Below, piece after piece: positions 1 to 13,065 of a DNA stretch of 64,000 nt. Positions within the stretch are counted from its first letter, which is position 1. Every line of letters begins with the position of its first letter. The stretch comes from Aquila chrysaetos chrysaetos (Eukaryota; Chordata; Aves; Accipitriformes; Accipitridae), in NCBI RefSeq assembly GCF_900496995.4, contig NC_044010.1, forward strand, positions 558,001-622,000, given 5' to 3'. The notes beneath the pieces were generated by a model. It was given only the letters and a program-made list of their open reading frames with translations, was not told the DNA's origin and searched no databases. Both the position numbers and the translations under genes were made by a program.

Positions 1-1300
1 AGATTTATGGGATGTTTAGGGGAAGAACCAACAGCAGGGGAAGGGGCGGATCTACATGGTGTGGGGAGAAACAAACGTGAGAAAGTAAGTAAAGGGATAA
101 AAGCAGCCGGTAGCACGTAAACAGGTTGCTGATCAGTATGGTTGTCTGGCCATGCCCTGCACTTATTTTGTGCAGTCTGTCCTCTCTTCTTGTTAAATTC
201 CACTTCCAGCTATCTTCTGGCATGAAGGACGCTCTATTCTGGGTGCATGTGTTTCGTGATGGAGGTCTAAGTGCCAGGAATCGGAGAGACCGGAGCGAGT
301 GAAATCAGCCGGAGCGAGTGAAGGCGCGTGAATGAGTGCGCGATCACTGAGCCAAAATGAAGGCGAACTGATCTGGGTGCCAGATGTGTGCCCCTGAGGG
401 CGAGCGGGCTACCGGCGGGATCGGGGGAGTCCCAGCCACCCGTCAGAGAGCTCTGTCTGCGTGTCCGTGTGTCTGTCTGCGAGTGAGGGGTCTGCACCAG
501 CAACGGCGGCGCGGCTGTGGCCTCGGGGGCTGCTCCGTCCAGGTGCCAGCAACTGGGGAGACTGGGATCCAGGGGCAGCTACTGGGCAGACTGAGTAGCC
601 CTGCTACAGGAGGGATCCATGCTGCACATAGTGGATCTCCGTCACGCTCAAGCAGAGACCGGAGCAGGACGAGGCTGTTGGCGCTGCGTGAGTGCCGAGC
701 GCGTCTGTGCCGATCTGGGTGGCTGGCATATACGTGCCTGTATGTATGTACGTGTGTTGTGTATGCACACTGGGAATACTGGCTGCACCTGGGGGCAGGG
801 AGCTGCAGCAGGCCTCGCCTCTGCTGGGCTGCCGGATCCACACCGGCTAGCCCATAAGGGCACTCGAAGGTGTGCACCAGAGCTTCCCAGCAGGTCTGGA
901 GACAACTCCACTCTCGGGCCTCGGCAGGCTCCCAAGGCTTTCCCTAAATCCCGTCATGGCAGGCCCGGATGGGACAGACCCCTCGCTCCCTCCCTCTGCC
1001 TGGGAAGTACAGCTGCAGCTAGCCCACCCTGCGCAAGCGCTTCTTCTATCACCGCATAAAAGCCGAGGCACGTCATCGCTACCTTCTACCCAACCCTTGA
1101 CTACCTTTTGGCCTCCCCATTTGATGAGTTTCTTTTCTTTCTATTTTGGCTCGTCGAGCTGTGGCTGACTGCACTACCACCTACCAGACTGGCAATCTTG
1201 AGTTTGGCAAAGCGAGAGACTTTGGGTTGTGCTGGGGTTCAAGCGAGCGGAGCCAGACCTTAGCGAGCCCACTCGAGGGTTGCCCGTTTCTAGCATGGCT
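1..1300 (+). repeat. LTR-like interspersed repeat, copy A (cut by window edge)
   Basis: The segment around 145-300 matches 47213-47365 closely: both run from a TGTCTGGCCATGCCCTG block through GCAGTCTGTCCT, a TTAAA-type signal, and a (G)TCTAAGTGCCAG / GTTTAAGTGCCAG block. Related wording (GTGCCAGCAACTGGG, GGGATCCAT, TGTATGTATGT) continues to about 850. A TAAA-rich signal followed by a pyrimidine tract suggests an LTR polyadenylation region with a long 3' part, in plus orientation. The sequence from about 860 to 1300 is less certain and includes a TATA-like CATAAAAG at about 1056. No coding capacity is supported. The family name is not known to me. Confidence 0.5.
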
Positions 1301-4271
1301 GGAGACCTCTTAGATTTGGGGTCCAAGCAAACCTCCTAGGGCTGGAAATACCTCCGGCAAAGGGAAGTGCTGGATAGAGCTGTGAAAGCCCAACTGCCAG
1401 TCCCAGGTGCATCAGCTGTAAGGTTTGGTTGTGGCTTAGAATCGAATAAATTCGTATTCGGTCTCCCTTGAACAGGGAAAGGTGAAGGGGGAGAAGAAGG
1501 GGGCACCGCCAGGAAGCGCAAATCTGGAGAGGGCAGGTACAAGAAGGAGCGGAGGGGCTGGCTGCGACGGGGGTGAGCCGAGGGATCCACAGCGGTCGGT
1601 GGGAGGACGTACCTGGAGCTGAGAGCAGGGCGGGAGCCTGCCCCGGCGCGCTGGGATCCAGTTGCCTCTTGCAGTAGAGGCAGCCCCTGCTCCTTCCCTC
1701 CACCTGCATCCCGTCGCGCTCGAAGGGGAGGGCTGGGGCAGTCCTGCCGCAGAGCTGATCGAGACAGGGATGCTGGAGAGGCAGAAGAGATGCCACCTCT
1801 CCAGAGCAGAAGGCAGCTGTACAGAAGCCTTCAGCGCAGGTAGAAGTGCCATGCCTGTTTTATCTCCGTCTGCCCTAGGTCCTTCTCCGGTACTCTCAGC
1901 CGTTTCTGAGCGCAGTGCTGCGGCCCTTCGGTGAGCCGAGAGAGACGTGCTAGCGCACAGTACAAACCAGGCTGCAGCACTGCTCTGCCAGCGCACTGCA
2001 AAGACCCCCCAGCCAAAGAGAGAGACCGGCCTCGGGGAGTCTGATGCTCAGCACGCGCGACGCGACAGCCCCAAAGTTTGGCAAATGACACTCAACCTTT
2101 GCTCTCAGTTCTGCTAGCCCGCTGACGGTTTCCATGAAGTGTTAGACTGTGGAAAATATTTATATTGTTTCTGGCAGATGGTGGCATCAAATGGTTGAAG
2201 AACATTAATATCGAACAATTATTTGTCTCAAAGTCCACACCTGTTCCATAACGGTAGAATTAAAGGCCTATAAAACTGATTTATTACTGTTTTTCTCCAG
2301 TTGAAACATCTCATCTACCCAGACAAGGGAAGAGAATATGTGATCTCGCATGCCCTACAGTCATAAAGACTGAACAATTATTGAAAATTCTTGGTCTAAA
2401 CAGTTTCACAGGTACTAAGAAAGAAATATATTGGGAGAAAATAATTCTTTAATGTCTGTTAAATGCTTTTAAATGCAGTAATATCTGCTGAAGAGTTACA
2501 ACATCACGCACTTTGGCTGAAAAGAAAATCTCTGGGTTCTAATTGGCTTTGGGCCTGGGGCAGTGTTACTTCCTGTTATTGAAAGCTGGATAAAGGTTAG
2601 TGGGTTTTTTTCTTTTCTGCTAGAAATAGCAAGAGCAACATTAATCCACAGGCATGAAAGATCAAGTTCTGCTCTGACAGATGGAAGGAAAGAAACATGG
2701 AAAATCAGAAAGAAGAATGGACAGTGAAGTGGGAAAAGAGAAACTGAAAGCAGGACATTATATTTTAGTACTGTTTTTATCCAACCTCGTCAACCTCTTT
2801 CTCCCTTCAATTAGTATGGTTTTTTCTTTTGTAATGATACGTTTCGTCTCCAATATAATTTCTTTTCTCTTATCCATCTTCCATTCCAGCTTCTGCTAAT
2901 CATCATGACTATTCCATTTGTAATTCTACCATCAATCACCTCTTACAGAACAGTATTTGCTCCTCTCCATATAGAGCTGATAAGCATTTTAAAACATGAG
3001 TGGGTCATAAAGCTAATTTTAAAGTGGGATTTTTACAAACACATGCTACTGAATTTCTCATTGAAATGTTCTGAAATGAGATGATGAAAGTTGAAAGATA
3101 ACTGGGTTTCTGATTTCCTTGTCATTGTTTCTGTATGGTGTGTATAGAAACGATATAGAAGGCTTTCATTGAACTTTTTAAACATTTCTTGATTTTTTTT
3201 TTTAAATTTATTACTTGTTTGGGGGTTTTTTAACATCATAAATTCCATCCTTGCTCTGGAAAACTCAGTAGATGACTGAAGAACAAGTAGGAAGCTAATT
3301 ATATGAAGCAGTGAGATAAAACCAAAGCAGCTGAAATACATAAATACATTAAGCCACACTGTCTGCAGATCATGGTTGCTTTGTATTTTTAACACAAATT
3401 TGATAAAAAAACTCTGACAAATGCTCATCAGAAAAAGATGTCTCCATCACAACTGAAGTAATGCTCGAACTCAAGTCCTCTAAGCCTTTGGGGAAAAAAT
3501 ATCATCCCTCTTTCTGCTACACTACTGTTAAGGTAAAAATCAAGATTTATTTTTAAGTCAGGCCTTTCTAAATAATAATGAGGAAAAACATTTAAAGAGG
3601 AAAAAAGATGGGGGAAAGAGAATACCCTTTTCCCCACTTTTTCTTTTTTTTTAGCATCATAACTTTGGACTCTCAGAAATTAGAAAATTTGTGTACTAAA
3701 CATTCCCAAGCAATACAAAATAATGACCATTTTGACGAATGCACTGGAAAAATCCAAGAAGCTATCTGGATGACTGTATCCCACCTTGCTGATCTAATAT
3801 TACTACCTTTTTCCTATTTCAGTAGCTCATTTTGCCACATACTTTAATTTATCATGGAGACACAATTTCTTAGTTGGACATATTGTCAGTTTCTTTGCAT
3901 TTCTGTGATCATAGGAAATTCACCTTGTTTTGAATTACTTATTACTTAATGTAAACAAGGCCCTTCCCCTTGGGTTTCCTCTTGACATTTTCTCAATTCC
4001 TATTACCAGTGTGTATTCGCTGATACTGTATTTGGTATCTGTGCCTGTATTTTGTTCATTTAACAAGGTACATGCCTGAATCAGGCATCTGCATCTATGC
4101 AGAAGCCTTTAATAATCTATTTTGCTGTAACTTCTGTGCTGGATGCTAAACATCTTCCCTAGATGTTTTTTTTTGTCTTCTCTATTTTATTCTACACTAA
4201 GTAGACAAATACAGTTTTAGAGTCTTAAATTCTGTTTTTTGCCTCCTGACATGATGTTGGTGAAGATGAAC
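1301..4271. other. No recognised gene (probable FAM131B intron)
   Basis: GC-rich up to about 2130, then AT-rich. Open frames in this stretch are short, overlap on both strands and resemble no family I know. Given the FAM131B first exon at 16.6 kb on the minus strand, this is most likely intronic. Confidence 0.5.
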
Positions 4272-4882
4272 ACCATTGCCATGGTTTAACCCCAGCCAGC
4301 AACTAAGCACCACACAGCCACTCACTGACTTCCCCCCACCCAGTGGGTTGGGGAGGAGAACAAAAAAAAAAAGAAGTAAAACTCATGGGTTGAGATAAGA
4401 ACGGTTTAATAACTGAAGTAAAATAATAACAATAAGAAATAATTAAAAATAATAACAACGATAATAATAATTGCAATGAAAAGGAATATTAAAAAAAAAA
4501 AGGAGAGAAATAAACCCCAAGAAAAGACAAGTGATGCTCAATATGATTGCTCACCACCCGCTGACCGATGCCCAAGCAGCAACCTGCCCCTCCCGGCCAA
4601 CTCCCCCTGGTTTATATACTGAGCATGACGTTCTATGGCATGGAATATCCCTTTGGCTAGTTCGGGTCAGCTGTCCTGGCCATGCTCCCTCCCAGCTTCT
4701 TGTGCACCTGCTTGCTGGCAGAGCATGCGGAACTGAAAAATCCTTAGCTTGGGATAAGCACTACTTAGCAACAACTAAAACATCAGTGTGTTACCAACAT
4801 TATTCTCACACTAAATCCAAAACACATTGTGCCAGCTACTAAGAAGAAAATTAACTGTCCCAGCTGAAACCAGGACAACCAT
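4272..4882 (-). mobile_element. Solo LTR of an avian endogenous retrovirus (ERVL-like), copy 1
   Basis: The element runs from TG (4277) to CA (4877), 601 bp, flanked by a perfect 5-bp target-site duplication ACCAT (4272-4276 and 4878-4882). Read on the minus strand it starts TGTCCTGGTTTCAGCTGGGA, has a TATATAAA promoter box (plus-strand tttatata near 4610) and ends with GGGGTTAAACCATGGCA, a widespread bird LTR type. There is no internal retroviral sequence next to it, so it is a solo LTR left by recombination between two LTRs. A 5-bp duplication fits ERVL-type integration. Internal A-rich and ATAATA tracts mark the region near the polyadenylation signal. The family assignment is from memory. 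Confidence 0.88.
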
Positions 4883-7500
4883 ATACCAAACATGTTTTTG
4901 TGTCAATTGCTTTCTGATGTGTCATGCCAATTAGCATAAGAAGAAACATATTAACTAAACAGAGAATTTCCAGTACTGCTATTATCCACTGTTAGCAAAC
5001 TTCCTTCTGTTTCTCAAGTTCTACTTCCCAGCAGAGTAGAAACATTATCAGTCGATATTGGTAGCCAATATTAATGTTGGTAAAGACCAGTATTTAGAGT
5101 AAATGGTTCAATTATTCTTTTCCATTCCCTTCTTTTCCCTGAACAACTAAGAAAACAGCAAATGTAATTGCAGTAATTATGATCAGCCTTTAAATTGTTC
5201 TTTCCCTGATATCAATTTTCATGATACTCGTGGGATTGTAGTGTCTTTGTCAAACACAACATCATCATGTCCTGTCAAATGTGGTTGAAATAAAAGCAGC
5301 TGAAGCTGGATGGATAGCATAATCATAGAAACCTTTTCCTTCCCTGCATGCTTTACAGAGAGCCATTCACAGCTAGCCAAAAGGTCAACGTCAAGGAAAG
5401 GAATAAACCTCCGTCAGGTGAACTGTCCCCAAGGTGACCCTCAGATGGAAATGTTCAAATTCTCCCAGGTAAAACTGAGAAATCAATCAACCTGAGTTAT
5501 TCACATAACTGTGTAAGTATTCTAGCTCGTACTGCATAAGGAAACATAGAAATTAGTTAGCTGCCATTGGCACCTACCAACAGAATCACTTGTGGAAGAT
5601 GAACAGAAAAAGGTCTGTTTTCACGGATGAGATAGGGCTGAACAGTTTGGTGCTCACCAAGGCAGAGAAATGTCTTGGTCTCCACAAAACAGCTGTCTTT
5701 AAAATTTTTGATCAAAAATGAAAACACCTACAGCTCTGAGATGGCTGTAAGATTAGGAATCAGATGGGCAGTTCTCAGAATCTTTCCTTTGGATTTGGGT
5801 AATTAAATTATTTTCCAGACGATTCTGCCTTTTCGTGCAGGTAGGTCCCTTTTTAGAGCTGTTTAGGAAATAGAATTAATGAACAAAGCTCCAACACCAA
5901 CATTTTTCTTCTTGACTGGAAACACTTTCAAACCAATACTAAAGGCTACTGCATATCATGTCCTTGCAACTAAAAGGAGATGTACAGAGAGCCTAATGTT
6001 AGACACAGGCAGTTCTGTTCTGAGAAGCAGTCACATCATTTAAGCTAAGGAGGTACTGCAAAACGAAACACATCCAATTAACACAATTTTTTAAAAAAAT
6101 CTCAAAGCCCTGCCTCATTTGCAGAACAAGTGTCAGCCAGCAGGAACAGCGGCAATGGGTTTATCCTCATTCTTCACTGCTTCTCTGAAGTGCAGAGAAT
6201 GTGTCCCCAGGGGCCTCATTCAGTACAGTAAGTATGAAAACGTCAATGTGAACCAAGGTAGCAGCCCTTTTTTGCTGGGCTATAGCCAACGTTACAGAAG
6301 TAATATGCAGCAGGCAATTTCATATGCTGCTCTCCATATGTGTTTAAATTTTAATCTCTGTGGCCAGCGTGTCACATGGGCACTGTCCTAGAGCATAAGA
6401 ATACCATTAGTTGTGGCATCTACGTCCCATAGTTTCACCTCTACCAGTGAGGAAGAAGAACCATCCCAAATACTCCTTGGGAGTCAACCGGCAGATCACA
6501 ATGCACCTTTCTCACCCCAGGGATGCTCTTGATCCCTCTCCGTGGGGTGGGCAGCACCGCTGCCAAGGTGATGACGACAGGCCAAGGCGAGACTCCACCG
6601 TTGCACCTTCGGACCCACTACCGTTCCCCAGCCAGCAGGACAAGTCAGAGGAAGAAGCAGAACAAGAGCCTGCTCAAAACACCAGCACATGGGAGCAGCG
6701 GCAGCCCGTCAGTTCCAGACTCCACTCTCCTTACCTGTCCCCCCCCTCAGCTGCAGAGCATCACTCTGGCAGCCCCAGAGCATACAACCAGGTGGCTACA
6801 TCCTTCTCCACCACAGCCATCGCACGCTCGGCCACAGTCCCCATCACGCATCTGGTTTTGGAACAGCAGTAATGGTCAGAGCCAGCCAGGAGGCACCGAG
6901 GCTGCTGCCTCCCTCTCACCACCCTCCCAAAAGCCAAAGTGTGGGCGTCTCCAGAGGCAGTGATGCCCTAGGCCATCTTCTGGCATGGTCTTCTTCCTGG
7001 CAACACAAGCCGCTCTGTGGGAGGCAATGGGTAACGGGCTCTCGGTGAGGGGCTCTTCATTCTCCTCAAGCTCCTCCAGGTGCTGGGTGTAGAGGGGACA
7101 CTAACTTCTGTCTCACCCCTTTTCCCAATGCTGCTCTTCTCATTATCCTCCCCTTGTTTGCCCTGAAGAAGCTGGTATTTCCCATCAGCCCTCTCCTGCA
7201 GGGCTGCAAAGGACAACTCCCTCTGCCAGAGTCCCCATCCAGACAGCGGAGGCAGGACACGGCATGGAGAGCCAAAGAGTCCTTTATCATTCAACATCAG
7301 GAAACTTCTTGTACATCCACAGCTCCCCAAGGGACATTCTCTGGATTTATGCATAACATAATGCTGTTACTCATTTTATTCTCTGTTCTTTTCCTAATTA
7401 CTAACATTTGATTGGCATTTTTACTGGTACTGAGAATTAAGCTACTCATTATAACCCCAAGATCTCATTCTTGCATGGAAATAGTAAACCCAGAACCTCC
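4883..7500. other. No recognised gene; GC-richer patch at 6.4-7.3 kb
   Basis: Nothing here resembles a known protein. Between about 6410 and 7050 several overlapping open frames exist on both strands in a locally C-rich, serine/proline-coding stretch. Frames open in several registers at once point to base composition and not to coding. Probably FAM131B intron. Confidence 0.45.
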
Positions 7501-10400
7501 ATCACCGCAAATGTAACACTAGAATTGCTTTGCCTGTGTGCATCATTTTACATTTATCTACATCAAATTTCACCCATAATTTTAACACCTAGTCACTTGA
7601 TATTGTGAAATCCTTTGCAAATCTCTGCACAGAGCTTTTTGTTTGCTCCCCCAAATGATTACTGTCATTTATTATACTTGGTTACCTCATTATTTAACCC
7701 CTCCTTTTTCATATCATTAACGGATATGCACAAATCTGAAAAAATATCCCTGTGAAAACTGACCATTTCATGCTCATCTTTGTTTCCTATCTTTACCCAG
7801 CTACTTAGTAACTTCAGGAACTTCACTTTCATTGAACAGCAGATTCATGTCTTCAACAGCCTGGGGTGAGTGACCTTTACAAATGTGCTTTGCAAATCCA
7901 AGTAAACTATAGCCATTGGATCTCCTTTGCCAATATGCTTGCTGACCCCTTCTAAGACTTGTAAGGTGTGATATTGCTTAACAACAGTAGCATTAACGCT
8001 TTCTCAGTATACCTTATTTGCCCATGCATGCACTAAGTCTGTTCTTTAGAGTAATGTTTATTAGCTTGCCTGCTAGGCGTATCTTGTTTACTAGCCTATA
8101 GTTTCCCAGATCTCAAAATCATTTTAAAAACTGGTATCACATTAGCTACCTTCCAATCTTCTTGTACCAAAGTAATTGGAAGGCATTACAAATCATAATC
8201 AGTAGTTCAGCTCTTTCAGCCTCAAATTTCTCCAGAAGTCTTGCATGAATACCATCTGATGACTCGTCAGTCTTTTGTCTACCTGCTCTACAACCTTATT
8301 TACTGAGGCTTTGATCTGAAGCTGACCCTCTGACGCATCCCCAACAAGGAAAAGTTCCACAGGATAAAATTCCACAACTTGCTGCACAATGAACAGATAC
8401 AAAATTGTTCTTTGGTTTTTTGAGGTTGGCGGTGGGGCAGAGGGGGGTTGTTCTGCTATGGTCTTAGTCTCTCCGAGTCACCTGAAGCCTCTTTAGTAGT
8501 AACACCATGCACTAATTCCTCCTAATCATTGCACAAGGCAAGTTACTTGTCTTTTACAGGCTCTTTGAATGGCTCCTGAAGTAAACATTTAATTTGCCAG
8601 CCTACACACAGGGTTAACTGAAATCTCTGTTACTACTGAGTTTCCTGCCTTCACAGCCTCTTTGATCTTCCTCTGGCTGTCACCATCCTGGCCAGTGATC
8701 GTAAAAGGTCGGTAGTATAATCCCTAAAACTGTTTTTCCCCATGTGGAACGTCAATCCACATGCTAGCCATTTGGATCACCAAACTATTTTCTCCAATTT
8801 AGTTAAGAAATTTTGTCCTGAAACTTTCCCCATAAGCAGTGTCTGATCAGCATCTGTGGATACAACCACATCTTCCCAGAATATAGAAACTACATTGTCT
8901 TATAAAAGTCTAGTATACTCCTGGACTTGAGAATTTGCGGCTTAAACTCACAGAGAAACATCCTGATCACCTAATCTGACCTCCTTAAAGTAAGAGAGGC
9001 TAAAGGTATTCCCTTTGTTAATTATACTTTATGTTGCTGTGCTTGAAATAGAGCATTTTTTTTTTTAATCTTGATTTTTAAGTGTTCAGGTGACAGAGGA
9101 CTCAGTACAACCCCTAGTAAATTATTCCAATAGTTAAGTATTTTCACCATTTGATTTTTTGCCTCAATTCCAATCTGAATGTATCTGCCATCCTTCCATT
9201 GCATCTTAACTGTTTTCTGCTAGGTTGAAGAGTCAGAGGGGTTTTTTCTTCACTCAAATGCTTAGAGACTGTCACTGAGTCTCTTCTGTGAGGTTTTTAT
9301 TCATGGTTCCATGTTTATTTTCTGGCCATTCTTCAGTTTTGCAGTACTTCTCAAAGTGATAATAATAGAATTAGACAAAGTAGATGAAAAATATATTTTT
9401 CACAAGTGCCAAATGCAGAGAAAATATAACCTCCTCTCCTCCTGTTCAATATTCAGCTCTTAATAGATCAAAGAACCACATTAGCTTCTTCGGCTGCAGC
9501 ATCACAACAGTAGCTGTTGATCTACTGATTATCTGTTCAGATATCTACAAGCTTTTTCAGTGTGACTGCTTTCTAACATAGAGCTCTGGTCTTGTAAATT
9601 CTGTTCAAACTCTGTCATTAGATATATACACTCATATTTGGTTAGATTGAAACACACGCTGTCTGTCAAGATTCAGTACTCCAAATGAATCAAACTGTCC
9701 CATATCAGTGATTTATCCTTTTCGTTTGTATTTTCATTTTTAGCAGTTCTTCCAGTCTTTGTAGATTCTACCAAGTTTACCAGTATTTTACATTTCCCTC
9801 AGGATTTTGAGCAATATGTTAAAATCACATGGTACTGACAACTGTATTGAGAAACGTGGGATCACATAAGAAACAAGCTTTTCAACAATGATTCTTTCTT
9901 TGTTACTATTTTGCTATCTATTGAATTTTGATGCACTTAAAATGTATTGTATTCATACATTATTCACCAAAGAATCGTGTGGTACTAAGTTGGTTGCTAA
10001 CTGATTAGTGTTTTTATCTTTTACCAATCTAGTATTTTAGATCCATTACCATGATTGTAGGTAAAGGTACTTCTATCACAGAAGTACTTAGCTGCAGGGA
10101 GTCTTGTAAGAGTCATGCAATAAAGTTAGCTTGACAGGATCTGTTTTGCATAAACCCATTCTGACTGGCATATTGTCCTTCTAATATTTTATTAGGAATT
10201 TTATCAGACTGACAAAATTAAGTACCTACGTCATCTCACACTACTTTTAAAGTTGTAATAAACCCCCAGCTTTTCACTTGCAGATCTCCCTCACTATTTC
10301 AAAACTCACCGAAAAACAAAGCTTTGACTTTTTATCCGACTGCTTAAAAACTCTTGAGAGCAAGTTACCTTGAATTGGCTGGTTTAAGTATCAGTCTAAA
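7500..10400 (-). repeat. Ancient, decayed LINE relic (CR1/L3-like), antisense
   Basis: Between about 7540 and 8420 the plus strand reads like the antisense of an old amniote CR1/L3-type LINE 3' region. Recognisable blocks are GTGAGTGACCTTTACAAATG near 7866, GCAAATCCAAGTA near 7892, ACTGGTATCACATTAGCTACC near 8131, TTCCAATCTTCTTG near 8151 and GCATGAATACCATCTGATGA near 8243. A further block at about 9560-10380, with CATAAACCCATTCTGACTGGC near 10150 and TTTTATTAGGAATTTTATCAG near 10187, looks like a second old element of the same kind. Both are heavily diverged with no intact frame. Recognition is from memory of repeat consensus wording. Confidence 0.5.
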
Positions 10401-12174
10401 ATCACGGTGGTTTGCTGTTGGAGAGCATATCCTTACTAAATGAGCTGAAAACTATTTTTTCTCCTACTTCCCCCCAAGAAAACAGGTCTGAAATATGTAT
10501 TGATTAGTTCACTTTTTCTACTTCAATACACGTCAGTCTATAAAAGTCAGACTCCCAGATCTATCATGCCAATGAAACACTATTCATTACTTCCATTTTC
10601 CCAACAGCTCCTTTGTAATTTCTCTCATAATTCTCTCATATTACTGCCCATAAGAGTTCACAAAGTCAGTATGTTGTCCTTCAGTTCTGTTCCTCAAAAT
10701 CTGTCATGCTGTCCACACACACACACACAACGTAGTTTTAGGTCAATCAGCAACATGCCAAAGACTGTTTTCTTACACTAAAGACCACTGCTAATACACT
10801 TATCTTGCACATGATTTCAGTATGGTTTCCTTATAAAGCTAGGCTTATGCAATCACGCTATTTGTTGGCCCTGTCCCCACAACGACGTCGAAACCACTAG
10901 CCTACTTCAGTAACCCTGACAAGAGAGAAAGGCGTCTCAGAGATCATCAGTTTGTAAACACTTCATGACAACTGGCTGCTAGGTCTGGGAGACAGCCTCT
11001 GTTCAGACCCTGAGTGGCAGAAATAAGTTCTTATCCCAGAGCTCTTGAGTTTTTAAAGTGATCGAGAGAAGAAAGGCCAGACCGGGAAGAAGTAGGAATA
11101 ATGAAGTGAGACCAAGCACAAAGCAGTCTGATCTGGAAAGAAAGGTGTCCCTTTGTCCCTCTGTTCTCCTTTGTCTCTCCCCCAGGTAGGAGAGGAACAA
11201 GATACCTGGATGCCCTTCTTCGTGTATTTACCCACATTGCCTATAAAATGGAGGTTTCTACACAGAGCTCTGTGCTCCTTCCACCTGTGTGCATGCAAGT
11301 AACTGAATCTATCCCTAATGCCATGACTCGGTTTCCTTCTGCATTACCATTTCCACTCCTAGGCTTCTCCCCCTCTTTTATTGCTTTTCGCTGACTCGCT
11401 TATATGTTGAAGGTGAAGGAGGGAGGAACTGGACACTGGGCCCCTGGATACGATGCACGTATGCAGACGGGACATCTCACTTTTTCACACTCCGGGTGCA
11501 TAGACCACACTTGCCACACCAGATCTCCCTCCACACACCTTCAGATCTGGGGGGGGGAGATGAGTAAGGAGAAAAATGAAGGGGATGTTCACGGATTGCT
11601 CCAGCTGCTTACCCCCCCCCCCCCCCCCCCCCGCCGTCAGTCTCCTACCCTGCTCCCCCTCTGCTGAATCTGAAGCGGCTGGATTAGAAGTGGGTCGTCT
11701 TTGGCTCCATTTCTCCTACTGTGGCTGCCATGAGCCGTTCATTTACACTTAGTACAGCACATCCAGTGAGAAAGCAACACAGAAAGTACGTACTCCTCCC
11801 TCTGACAGTACCCTGACCGTTCCTTGTAGAGGGGAGTCCAGCAAGCCAGCTAGCTGGCTTTGCAGGTCAGGTTTGACCCAGAGATTGATAAATGAAGAGC
11901 ACTGCCTTTTCCATTCTGCACGGCCAGTGACTGATCCTCTGTGCAGGAGCCTAAACCAGCTATCACTTGAGCTGTTTCTTGCAAAATTGCCAGACCAAAA
12001 AAACACGGGGAGGAGTTCAGCTGCCAGCTGGGGTTATTATGGCAAGGGAGTTTGTGACACATGGTACTCTCAGTAGTTAAAGCGGTGATGGGGGGGAAGG
12101 TATAGGAGTGTACTAATGACATGGAGAAGACCTGGGGTCCTCTGGCAGAACAGGAGCAAAGCAACGGGTCTGCC
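10401..12174. other. No recognised gene; poly-C tract
   Basis: No frame here resembles a known protein. A short CA repeat lies at about 10711-10728. An uninterrupted run of 21 C lies at 11612-11632. A (G)8 run lies near 11550. Confidence 0.5.
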
Positions 12175-12775
12175 CTGACTGTCGTGGTTTAACCCCAGCC
12201 GGCAACTAAGCACCACGCAGCCGCTCGCTCACTCCCCGCTGGTGGGATGGGCGAGAGAATCAGAAGAGTAAAAGTGAGAAAACTCATGGGCTGAGATAAA
12301 GGCAGTTTAACAGGTAAAGCAAAAGCTGTGCATGCAAGCAAAGCAAAACAAAGAATTCATTCACCACTTCCCATCGGCAGGCGGGTGTTCAGCCATCTCC
12401 AGGAAAGCAGGGCTCCATCATACGTAACAGTGACTTGGGAAGACAAAACGTCATCACTCTGAACATCCCCCCTTTCCTTCTCCTTCCCCCAGCTCTATAT
12501 GCTGAGCATGACGTCCTATGGTCTGGAATATCCCTTTGGTCAGCTGGGGTCAGCTGTCCCAGCTGTGTCCCCTCCCAAATTCTTGTGCCCCCCCAGCCTC
12601 CTCGCTGGTGGGGTGAGAAGCAGAACAGCCCTTGGCTCTGTGCAAGCACTGCTCAGCAGTAACGAAAACATCCCTGTGTTATCAACACTGTTTCCAGCAC
12701 AAATCCAAAACATAGCCTCATACCAGCTACTATGAAGAAAATTAACTCTACCCCAGCCAAAACCAGCACACTGAC
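12175..12775 (-). mobile_element. Solo LTR of an avian endogenous retrovirus (ERVL-like), copy 2
   Basis: The element runs from TG (12180) to CA (12770), 591 bp, bordered by a perfect 5-bp duplication CTGAC (12175-12179 and 12771-12775). It is collinear with the LTR at 4277-4877: shared plus-strand blocks include GGTTTAACCCCAGCC, GGCAACTAAGCACCAC, TGAGCATGACGT, GGAATATCCCTTTGG and GAAGAAAATTAACT. Its TATA box is weaker than in copy 1 (CTATATGC on the plus strand where copy 1 has TTATATAC). There is no internal retroviral sequence, so it is also a solo LTR in the same orientation. Confidence 0.88.
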
Positions 12776-12824
12776 TCAGAAAGGCAACTAGTCCAGGCTT
12801 TAGATCCTAAGCATAGGATCACAG

Positions 12825-13065
12825 GATAATTCAGGTTGGAAGGCACCTCTGGAGGTCCAAATTCCTGCTCAAAGCAGAGTCAGCTATGAGGTTAGACCAG
12901 GTTATTCAGGGCTTTATCCAGTCTGGTCTTGAAAACCTCAAAGAACAGACACTGCACAACCTCTCTGTGAAACCCCTTCCAGTGCTTGACACTCCTTACA
13001 GTCAAAAAGTTTTTCCTGATATCCAGCAAGAGCACCTCTAGTTTCTCTTCCCCCACACTGCAAAA
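12825..13065 (-). repeat. CR1 LINE 3' fragment, antisense
   Basis: The plus strand carries the antisense of a CR1 3' end: GGATCACAGGATAATTCAGG, TTGGAAGGCACCTCTGGAGG, CCAGTCTGGTCTTGAAAACC, and the typical wording ending GTCAAAAAGTTTTTCCTGAT. It lies 50 bp from the right border of the LTR ending at 12770. No coding capacity remains. Confidence 0.85.
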
